DNA from: Varanus komodoensis
Lineage: Eukaryota > Chordata > Lepidosauria > Squamata > Varanidae
Assembly (NCBI RefSeq): GCF_004798865.1
Contig: NW_025336087.1
Coordinates: forward strand, 54,936,026 to 55,000,025
Direction: 5' to 3'
DNA length: 64,000 bases
The notes beneath the pieces are model-generated. The model was not told where the DNA came from and ran no database searches. It was given only the letters and a program-made list of their open reading frames with translations. Positions 34,836 to 44,339 of the stretch are shown here, in pieces. The position numbers and the translations under genes were made by a program. Each line of letters opens with the position of its first letter. The stretch's first letter is position 1.

Positions 34836-36184
34836 ATATGTGCACATGTACTAAGTCTAAGAGAGAATCTTGGTGGGAAACGTCATACTCTCGGGTATAG
34901 GACTCACTGAGAACAGGATGGTGAGGGATTCCAGAAACTGTAGATTTGAGACATGGGCATTTCTACGTGTTCTCTGGAGTGTCTCCAAGGCAGGATAGTA
35001 CTGGGACTGCAATTTCACATGCCTCCTGTGACCCATTTTATTGAATTAGGAGGCACTGGGCCTAATTTCCCAAGCATTGCATCCCAGTGACAATGGATGT
35101 TCCAGAGTGTACTTTGGCACGGGCAAATCCCCCCTTGCTGCTTCCCAACTTTTGCAAAATATGGCTTGCAGGCAAGCTCTTTTAGACTAGGTTTTTGCAA
35201 GTTTCTTTGGAGAACTCTTAGAAAGAGCTGTAGCTTTTTTGCAGAGACTGAAACGATTACAAGGTGAGCCAGGAAGTACCCATCCATCACTAGTAATAAC
35301 AAGTAGCCAACAGAACAAGTTGTCTGAATTTTTTGTAGCAGCTCCTTCCCTGTAGAATTTTAGTTATATGTTATGTGGGTATCTGCCAGGCTTGGTTTAA
35401 ATCTAGATTAGACTGTCTCACAATTCAGAGTATAAAACATGATGACATTGGAAGTTTCTTCCAATGTTATTTTTGGAAGCTGCTCCAAGCACATCAGTGC
35501 TGGTTCTCATTACTTGTGGAACCAGCTGTAATGTTCCGTCATTCTAACTGGACTGCAGCATCCATTTAACCACAATGGGCAAGGTTTTGAACTTATAGAA
35601 ATGTCTAGAGAAAAATGGAATGCTGAAAGTATGTGCATCTTCTCTCTCTGGATCTCTCTGATCAGCATCCCAGAATGCAAGTCAGGAAGTTGCTCTCACT
35701 AAGGGCTGAGCTTCCAGCGCACTGTGTCCAGGATATACCTCTGAGAGAAAGAAACATTCCATGGGAGATCATGGAAGGTCTCTGTTTAGGGAAGGCTCCT
35801 TCATCCAACTTTTGGGGATTCCTCTCCCTCACGTAGCTCACCCCATCCAGCAGAATCTCCTAACTCTCTGGAACATTTTCAGGGGCTAGGCAGAGCTGTC
35901 TTTAGAAGTGTGGGGCAGAAAAGTCCAGTTCCAGGGGCACAACCCATCAGCTTAAATGCCATTGATCAACTGAGAAGACACTGTGTTGATACATTTCTAC
36001 ATGGATTGCACCCCATCCTTCTACAAAAATATGTCAGGCATTGGGTTTTGGATATTACATCTTGAAATCTCAGTGCAGAAAGTGGCAATCCACATTAGTT
36101 TAGGTTCATACGAGTAGGTTTGAATGATGATGTAAGGAATTTTTAATTAGTTGCACCATTGCTAATATTGTACATTTTTAGATT
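34836..36184. other. Unassigned non-coding DNA
   Basis: No gene or clear repeat recognised. Confidence 0.4.
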
Positions 36185-36295
36185 ATCTTTCTATTTATTT
36201 AGGATTATTTGATCTTATGTTCACTCAGAACAATTTACAGACATGTAAACCTACCCCCTCCCGAACATTTAATAACACAGAAAAAAAATCAGATT
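36185..36295 (-). mobile_element. L2-type LINE 3' tail, short fragment
   Basis: The plus strand reads TCTATTTATTTAGGATTATT, CTCAGAACAATTTACAGACA and AACATTTAATAACACAG. This is the reverse complement of an L2-like end. Only the tail is left. Confidence 0.4.
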
Positions 36296-36755
36296 AAAAT
36301 TCATCTGACAGACAAGAGCCATACCAGAGCCTTTCCATGTATGAGGGAACAGTTTCCGTATGTATGCATTCATCACAGTCGAGGAACATGCAAATCAATT
36401 GTTTAGTTTACTTTTTAATGGCTAGTTTTTTGTGTTGATCTTGTGTTCCACACAATGCAAATGTATGAGGAATTGTGATGTGTGCAAGCAAACGGCACTT
36501 CCAAAAATAAAAGAAGAAGAAGAGGTATTAAAAAAATCATTCACAGGGTGCAAGGCAGACTGGGTAAGGTGACTTTAAAAGGGGTGGGGAGGAGGACACC
36601 TCCTTCTGCCCCTCCCAAACCAAAAACAACAGCAACAACAAGCATAACAACAACATCATGGGGGAGGAGAGGCGAGGAGGAGGCTGTGGGAGTGCTTATG
36701 GCCATTCTCCTACAGGATTAATGTTCCCTTCCCCACAAAAAAAAGAATGAAAGTG

Positions 36756-36835
36756 CAGCCTTCTCCTATGCTCACTTTCCCACAAGCAAGATCCATTGGA
36801 GTCAATATGATTTACCTGCGAGCAAGGTCACAGAA
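36756..36835 (+). mobile_element. Short MITE, AATCCTA family
   Basis: Reads GCAGCCTTCTCCTATGCTCA, CTTTCCCACAAGCAAGATCC, ATTGGAGTCAATATGATTTA and CCTGCGAGCAA. This follows the family pattern GCAGCCcaatCCTATGCatg, a CCCAgaAGTAAGTCCCATTG arm, and a TCAATGGGACTTAC core. The right terminus is lost. Confidence 0.5.
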
Positions 36836-37230
36836 AATAATGTGCTTTACTTGTGAATAGGGCCATTAAAAATAATGTCTTTTATATTTAGGGCCATTAA
36901 AAGTAATGTCATCTGAGCAGACCTCAGCTAGTTCTTCCCTGGAACAAGGAGACAATTTGGAAGGTTTGAAAAGACGTCATACACTCATCTTTCCTAAAGA
37001 ACAGAAGAGGGGAAGGGGCAGCTGCATTGCATCTGCAAGTCAGACAAAGAGAGGTGGTGAGGAAGATGGTGAGCAGCTGAAGGACCTTAGCATTGCTGCT
37101 GTTTTAGTGAACCCTTCCACTCTCCTTTAGTGGCACTTGCACTCTCCCGCCAGCCTGCTGAAGACAAGCCTGCTGGCCACAGAGCCCTGCCACAAGTTTA
37201 GTGCAACTGGTATATAAACTGGGGGTGGGG

Positions 37231-37662
37231 TTGTTGTTGTTAGTTGCAAAATCGCGTCCAACCTGTCGCAACCCCATGGACAACATTCCTCCAGGTCTTC
37301 CTGTCCTCCACCATCCCCCAGAGTCCACTAAGTTCACACCGACTGCCTCAGTGACTCCATCCAGCCACCTCATCCTCTGCCGTCCCCTTCTTCTTTTGCC
37401 ATCTATTGTTCCCAGCATTAGGCTCTTCTCCAGGGAGTCCTTCCTTCTCATTAGGTGGCCAAAGTATTTGAGTTTCATCTTCAGCATCTGGCCTTCTAAA
37501 GAGCAGTCAGGGTTGATCTCCTCTAAGACAGACCGGTTTGATCACCCTGCTGTCCAATGGACTTGCAGGAATCTCCGCCAGCACCATAATTCAAAGGCCT
37601 CAATTCTTCTGCACTCAGCCTTCCTTATGGTCCAGCTTTCACAGCCATACATTGCAACTGGG
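37231..37662 (-). mobile_element. BovB (RTE) LINE 3' end with perfect 14-bp target duplication
   Basis: The minus strand encodes MLKMKLKYFGHLMRRKDSLE, SLMLGTIDGKRRRGRQRMRW and LDGVTEAV, the hallmark C-terminus of BovB. The 3' end has the usual ACAACAACAA tail (seen as TTGTTGTTGT at 37231). The copy is 5'-truncated. It is flanked by AACTGGGGGTGGGG on both sides (37217-37230 and 37663-37676), an exact duplication. The reading frame is still largely open over this part, so the insertion is fairly young. The long plus-strand frame at 37201-37764 is its antisense shadow. Confidence 0.92.
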
Positions 37663-37676
37663 AACTGGGGGTGGGG

Positions 37677-38249
37677 AGAACAACATCGTAAAAAGTTACG
37701 ATGCAACTTGTCTGAGGAAATCTGGGCTATGATGGGGGAAAATGGTGTGACAAGGTTCGGCTGAGCTGAGCATCATGGGACATTCCAGTGAGTTAGGCAT
37801 TACAATCATCCCCCAATCCCCATCTTCCTAGTCTTTCTTTCAAACGAAACGCTACCAGTTTAACATGCCAATCCATATGTTTTATTAATACGCAGACCAC
37901 CTGTCAGGTCTACCTGACAAGGCCAGGTTCCAGGTTGTCACCTGCCAAGTCCCTGGCTGCTGGAATGTAGTCAAGAGTGCACGGCCGAAAGCAAGCAGGG
38001 ATAGGATGCTATTGCAGAGGTATCGGCAGCAGGAAGAGAGGATGTTGTGAAGATCCGTATCAGCCACTGAAGGGCAGGAGGGCCAGGACAGGAGGCATAA
38101 GCAGAGACAAGCAAAGGTCAAGATCCAGCAACCAGGACATGAGAACAAGAGCTAGACACAGTCCTTTTTCTAGAAATGAACTATTTTTATGTTTATGATT
38201 ATAATTTCAAAATCACTGTTCTGCAAAGGGATAAATGGTTGCCATGGAG
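37677..38249. other. Unassigned non-coding DNA
   Basis: No gene. A short palindromic string GTCAGGTCTACCTGAC lies at about 37906-37921. Confidence 0.4.
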
Positions 38250-38296
38250 AAGGGGAAGGGGAAGGACAGGGGAAGGGGAAGGGGAAGGGGAAGGGA
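38250..38296 (+). repeat. (GGGGAA)n microsatellite, G-quadruplex prone
   Basis: Purine hexamer repeat AGGGGA with one break (GGACAGGGG). Seven G runs of three or more occur with two-base loops, so quadruplex formation is likely in single-stranded DNA. Confidence 0.9.
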
Positions 38297-38399
38297 GAGA
38301 TAGGGAGTAAATTACAGTCTTTTCTATTTTGCAGTTTTATCTGTTAATTTACCAGCTCAAGCAATTTCTAAAACCTTAAATAGGTGTAGGAGTTCTGAC

Positions 38400-38880
38400 A
38401 TTTTTCCTGCAACTAACCAGTACCATCTTGGGATCTATTAATAAATTCATAATCAAATCCTTAATAGCCCCCCATAACTTCTGTAAAATAGCTTAATAGT
38501 GGCAACACATCTCATTTCTGTTATTACATAAGTGCATACCCATCCATCCATCCATCCATCCATCCATATAAATATGTGCTGAATAATTGACTTTCAATAT
38601 TCTTGGACCTCTGAACTATTCCATAATACATGAATTAGATCTGCATCTACCATCACACACTTCCAACAACTAAATCCATTTTCCTATATATTCTATTTGT
38701 TCTTGTTGGAGTCATATGCCGCTTATACTGAGTTTCTTTCAAGCAATTACTAACTGAATGTGTTTACTTAACTCTAAAGATTTCTAAACACGCCTTCTGT
38801 TCTAGAGATCTTCCAATATTGTTCTCCTATCTCTTCTTAGATGAGACATCAATTATTAACACATGAGAATGAGTTGATAT
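38400..38880 (-). mobile_element. L1 LINE remnant (ORF2 C-terminus)
   Basis: Minus-strand translation, with frame breaks, gives RHMTPTRTNRIY, then SCWKCVMVDADLIHVLWNSS and EVQEY. This matches the L1 ORF2 C-terminal pattern (YLTPxRLxKIY, then the CWKC..G...H.WW.C..V..FW zinc-knuckle-like region). No intact frame remains. An ATCC microsatellite has grown inside it. This is the only L1 piece recognised in the window. Confidence 0.6.
38541..38567. repeat. (ATCC)n microsatellite
   Basis: Six to seven CATC units inside the L1 remnant. In the minus strand they fall where the L1 protein reads ...WMDGWMDG..., so the expansion started in coding sequence of the dead copy. Confidence 0.9.
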
Positions 38881-40526
38881 GAAATCGATAACATTTTTCT
38901 TTTCTACTTCAACCACAATAATGTTAGATCTGTGTGCAAATAGTCTCTTGAAATTCTCCACCTTTTTTGTGGACAGAGAAAGGAGGGGTTGACAATTTTT
39001 CTAAATTTCTCAAGGGGAGGAGAAATTCTCTGACAATTTCTCATGGGTAGGACTCACCACTGGCAAGGACTGTAGAAAAATTCTCTCCTCCCCACCCACC
39101 CCAGGTTTTCAGCTCTCTGCATTCCCAGTACAAGAGACAAGAGCATCAGTTGTGTTGGCAACCTGATGCTCATTCTTAGCATCATTCCTGAGCATTGGGA
39201 TGGCATAGTGCAAGTGAATGAATACTAAAAATAAAGAGGAGCAAATTTCAGGTATATTCTGTAATGCGTCCTTTTATTTCTAACGGAGTAAGAAGATAAA
39301 ACACAAACAAACACAAGTATTAAGAATTTTCCTAGAGAAAAGAAGCCTGCTGAGAAATTTTGCCTCAGCCCTAGTTGTGATTCTTGAGAGTTCTACATGA
39401 AAGAGGCTTCCATTTTATGTCTCCTCCTTAGGGCATTTAATATTTTATTTGGAATTGATTCTGAGGATATTTGTAACCTTACCTAGTCACTGGAAGGTGT
39501 CTGATGCTCCCATGCATTTTTTCTTTCCATAGCATGTCTTCCCATTGCTCTGCAGTATTCCATATTGCCTACCTCACCTGAAAAAAGCCTTGTGAGAGGA
39601 ATTATCTCACTGTTTTCCTCTTGAACCCTCTTGGAAGAGGGTGCAAGTAATTAAGGATGTTGCAGGCTACCAGAGGGATGATTGTACAATGAAGGACACT
39701 CACACCACACCACCTAGTTAAGCTAAGCACAAGAACCCTCGCCCAAACCCATGAGAATATCTCTGAAATGTCTTAATTGTTAAATTTCTTTTCAAAAGCA
39801 ATTTCTTTTCCATCACATTGAATGAGAACAACTGGATCATACATGGGAGAAATTTCCAGAACATCAGTATCTCATGCACAGTCCTCTGTCTCAAATATAT
39901 CATTTTTAGATCACATTAAAAAATCAGATTTGCAAAAAATTCATACAAGACAAGTGTACACCTGGCTTTATTTTCAAGAAAAGGGGAAGAAATAAAACTC
40001 TTGGTCTGGATGTAATGACATGTGAATGCTAGGAGCATTTTGTGGACCCAGTTAAGTTAGCTGGGTTGTATAATTTGATAATTTATGTTGGAACAATTCC
40101 ATAGACTTAGATTGGAGCAAAGATTGTGCTTATTCCAAAGACAGCTAAGGACATTAGCAGTGTTGACAGTTGACGGTCTGTTGAATGTAGATTCTAAATT
40201 TTCTTTGCTACATTGACTAAAGAGCTAGGGACGTTATAGGGAAAATACTCCACCAGAGCAAACTGGATTAATCAGTGGAAGAAAGTTAATTGCAAATATT
40301 TATCACATGTAGCTGTTATTATCAGTTATGTTCAGATTACTGGTAAAACAACAGTACTTCTCAACCTGGTTGTGACCAAAGCTTTTGACCAGATACAGCT
40401 GGTATTTTTAAAGCATATTTTAATGTTTAAGCATAACATTTTAAGCATATTTACTATAACATGGCATATTGTGGTTTGATAAAAATTATGTATAACTCAC
40501 TTATGGCTAGATTATTGTTAACAATG
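38881..40526. other. Unassigned non-coding DNA
   Basis: No gene. Near 38960-39110 several GAGAAATTCTC-like and AATTTCTC strings repeat in both orientations, suggesting a worn foldback element; ends could not be set. Confidence 0.35.
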
Positions 40527-40660
40527 CACTTCTAGAACCATTTATTTATTTTACGCTTTTGGAGACTGTAACAATAGCCACATCGTTCTCTGGATGGTTT
40601 ACACAATTAAAACCACCAATGAAACATAAAAAATGACATAACCATGAATTCAGTAATAAA
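40527..40660 (-). mobile_element. L2-type LINE 3' tail fragment
   Basis: The plus strand reads CCATTTATTTATTTTACGCT, then GGATGGTTTACACAATTAAA and ACCACCAATGAAACATAAAA. This is the reverse complement of an L2-like 3' end with its TAAATAAATGG tail. Confidence 0.45.
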
Positions 40661-40662
40661 TA

Positions 40663-40727
40663 AAACTTCCATTCCAACAGCCAATAAACTTCCATTCCGA
40701 CAGCCAATAAACATCCATTCCGACAGC
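40663..40727 (+). repeat. 23-bp tandem repeat, almost three units
   Basis: Unit AAACTTCCATTCCAACAGCC plus AAT begins at 40663, 40686 and 40709. Unit 2 differs from unit 1 by one base, and unit 3 by two with a shortened end. It directly adjoins the L2 tail on its left. Confidence 0.9.
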
Positions 40728-40959
40728 ACCGAGCATGTCGACTTCATGCATTAACAGATTGGACAACATTTACCTTACCAAGAGAGATTTGACAGGGATT
40801 TCCCCTTTCACGCTTGTTGTTTGCCCTCCCAAGATGTCCTCCGGCTCGAAGTGCTGATAATTACACTGAGTGTGCAATCTTATGGTTGCTTAGACAGAAG
40901 AAAGTCCTCTGCTCCCAGCATTCCCAAGCCAGCCATGCTGCAGTATTTTTTTCTTTCTA

Positions 40960-41178
40960 AAAATTCACAGGGCTGGACTGGGGACTTGGGGATTCTGGGC
41001 TCTAGTCCCCACTTGTCCATGGACTTTTGGCCAGTCACTCACTCACAACCTAATCTACCTCATGGGATTGTTGTTGTGAGGATGAAAATAGAGCGGTGGA
41101 GGACAGCATGGGCCTCTTTGGGTTCTGTGCAAGAGGAGCAAAGGCGGGATATAAATGCAGAGCAGTGTAATAATAATG
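40960..41178 (+). mobile_element. tRNA-derived SINE
   Basis: The head keeps a B-box-like CTCTAGTCCCCACTTGTCCA (consensus GGTTTGATTCCCCACTCCTCC), then TTGGCCAGTCACTCACTCAC. The body has CCTAATCTACCTCATGGGAT and TGTTGTTGTGAGGATGAAAA, and the tail AAAGGCGGGATATAAATGCA then a TAATAATAAT end. This is a well-spread squamate SINE layout. The A box is not clear, so transcription is unlikely. Confidence 0.65.
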
Positions 41179-44100
41179 TGATTGCACCTTAAAGGGGTGA
41201 AAACTGGCCATGGAGCTATGAAAGGCCTGTTATATGGAGATGCCATTATGCCGTCTGCCGAACTCCTGGGCTCTTCAACTAGGTCACTTTTCCTTTTAAT
41301 GGATACTTTTAACTCACTCTCAGGATACAAAATACATGAAGATCAGTCTGAAATAATTATGTTAAATGCTAGAAGAGAGATCTATCTACTAATGCATGCC
41401 AGACAGATTAAATATTAAGATAGCAGGCAGCTATTGAGTATGTTGGGCACAGGGAGGCCTCAGGTGTTCAGTGTTTAGGGTTAAGGTTGTCTGCTGATTT
41501 GAACCAAGATGCAGACTGAAAATAGCCACACTCTTGGGGATGATAGAACTAAGGAGATTGGTGAGTTGGCAAGTAGCTTTGTTAGGAGTGGTTGCCATTA
41601 AAATGATGCTAGTGGCAAACATCCTGTTTTTCTTTACCGCACTGCCTCTTTTTGTTGACCTTAGAAAATCACTTTAGGCTGTAATAAGCTTTTATGAAAA
41701 TATATAAGGGAGAAGAAACCACATAGGGTGAAAACAGATTTACTACCAGTGCCTTTTGGACTTGTGTTGTTGTTTGGATTGGTATTTTGAAGATATCCAA
41801 CTGATAATTATGATGTTGCAGTTCACACAGCGTAGCTCAGATCTAGCTTTATTTTCTGGAACAAAGATTAATTCTATTCATTCTTTATACACTGTTCCAT
41901 GGATGATGAAGGAAGGAGCAAGGTAAACTGCTTTGACTGCATTCTGGAGGCTGGGAACAGCCTCTTTTGTCCCACTCAGCACCTGAAGCCCTCAAGAGCG
42001 TCTCCGCATTGGATTTAGTCCTTGGGATTCAAGACTGCTCTCCAGACACCTACCCCAAGTGGCAAGCAGCTCTGAACAGGCTTCCACTTCCTTTAACGAG
42101 GCACATGGTGAGGTCAGCTCTGCCTTGCCTTTCTGCCCTGCCATATATGGACATTTTAAAAATATATTTGCTATCTTTTTTTCCTTCTTTCTCTTTAAAT
42201 TGACTAAGACCTCCCATATACTCTGGGTCCTAAAAAGATAAAATGTATGCATGCTCAAAAACCCTGTGATTTTTGTGCAACCTCTATTTCTTCAGAATTA
42301 AAAACAGCAAAGCCAGGGAAGCAAAGTTGAATTAATTCCTTCCTGCAAACTTGCTATGTCTATGGAACTGGCTTGCCTAGCAGGTTGAGGCCTCTCTAGC
42401 ACGTGTAGTACTTAAATGGGTTGCCCAGTTTGTGCCAGTGTATTCCTTTTGTGTATCTTGAGCTGCTACATGTAATTTATGGAATTCAGACTTATTCTCT
42501 GAATATCAGTTGCTATAACAACTCCATGCTTTGATCTCTGCCATCACTGTTTTCTACTGCATCAGTTCAGAACTTGGATTTAAAGATTTAACATTTCTAG
42601 ATTGTGGGGATAGGATTGATTTCCCTTTTCTTTTTCCTTAAGACTTATTGTTTTGTAAAGAAAAGATGCATCTTGGCTTGAAGAGGTTTATGATACTTTA
42701 TCTGTTTCTATAAACTTGTTTGGTGACATTTGCCAGGAAAACAGCCTATAAATAGGATTATCAACAAACAAATAAAATGGTCTACAGAGGACAGCATGTC
42801 AGTCCACCAGTGGAATAAGCTCTGTCAACACGGCAGATTCATTTTCCGGTGTTGCGTCTACCCAAGGCCCTCCCGCTGCACTCTGGAATGCTGGGAACCT
42901 TCTGGACAAGATTGAGGGAATATGTAGGAGGCTGTGGGGCACAGAGAGGGACAGAAAGGTAAAGTTTGGTTTCACAAGCCAGCTTGACTTTCACAAGCCA
43001 AGCAGTGTTCAAAGTAGCCCGGAAGAGGAAGGTTTTAGAAGGTAGAGTGTACAAGTCTGTCCATTTTGATTTCTTTTCAGTTTCAGTTTTTCCATTCTTA
43101 CATTTGCTTCATCCTGAAGTCTGAGCATTTTTCTATCCTTCACTTTGCTTTCATCCAGACCAACAATGCAATCTAGTATATGAATATGCACACTTTGGGC
43201 ACACTTTTCCTGAATATCTACTCCACATTGTTTTACATTGAAAAGCAAAAATGGTGCACATATTAAAACATACTGAATTGTTTGCATATTGGTTTGAATG
43301 TCTGAAATTAAGTAGGTTTGTATTTAAATGTGAATGAAACATATTTCTCCCCCATCCTTATTAGAAGGATGGAAGAGAAAAGTGTTGTCTTCTTTTGCTT
43401 CCAGAATCCTTCCTCTCCCTGCAAGCTTTAAACTGCATGGCAGTTTCCTCTTCCAAAAATGTCTGTTGCTCTACATAGGAACTCTTCTCTCAGAAGCTGA
43501 GGATATATCACATGCCCTCACAGACACTGGCATCTCAGCTGCAGCTTCCCCATTCTCATTCCTTCAGACTTCAACAGCCTCAGAATCGGTTTTTTCGTTC
43601 CTCGCAAATCCACACGTTAGGATAAACTTTTCGGTGGTTCATTCAGCAGAAAAAAGCACAAGGGTGGAGGGACAAATAAAGAGATTTCTCATCAAAATCC
43701 CAGCTGCGTCTCTTCTGAGAGAACAGATCCGTTCAGATGTTTGTTTCATCCTGGCCTAAATACAGCATGTTGAAAAACTGTTTGATTTGCATAAGTGCTA
43801 TCAGCCTGACTGTGCTGTTTAGTCTAGATTTTCCTCATTTCATAACATTGGCATTTTATTCTGTTTTCATAGTGTTTTTCAAAAGTGTTTTAATTTGAGC
43901 TTACTCTGTCTTCTGAAAATCTTGATAATCCACATTAGTTTCAGGTATCAGGATGCAGTAGAATTTTAGGCTAATAGAAAAAACTGCTTTCCTCAGAGAC
44001 AATTTTTTAGTCTGTGAAAAATGGTCTCCCTCCCCACTGCACTGCAGCCACGGTCCTAGCAGGTTTTGAAGGACATGAAATAAATAAGCCCTTCCTGGTT

Positions 44101-44339
44101 TTAAGAGCTCTTTGGATTGATATCTACAGGATGAAAAAGTTGTGGGCATGCAAAGAATGGCAGTTGCTGAGTTTAGCAGGGCACCAAGAAATATTCCCGG
44201 GATGTGATTTACACAGCTACACTGTGCACATGTGTGAGGGCATATTGGGATTTTGCCTGTCTTCCCTGGCAGGAGTGGAACTGGAGGCAGCTGCTGGCAG
44301 GCTGCCTCGCATCTGCTGTCTCACTGGCGGCAGGTGTAG
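41179..44339. other. Unassigned non-coding DNA
   Basis: No gene supported. At 43060-43340 an AT-rich part (TTTTCAGTTTCAGTTTTTCC and similar) has the look of a worn transposon. The frame at 43334-43759 (141 codons, plus) has no known domain. Confidence 0.4.

Noticed and set aside
37201-37764. 187-codon plus-strand frame, the second longest in the window
   Set aside because: It is antisense to the BovB 3' end at 37231-37662, whose sense frame matches BovB.
43334-43759. 141-codon plus-strand frame
   Set aside because: No homology that I recognise; preceding DNA is AT-rich and repeat-like.
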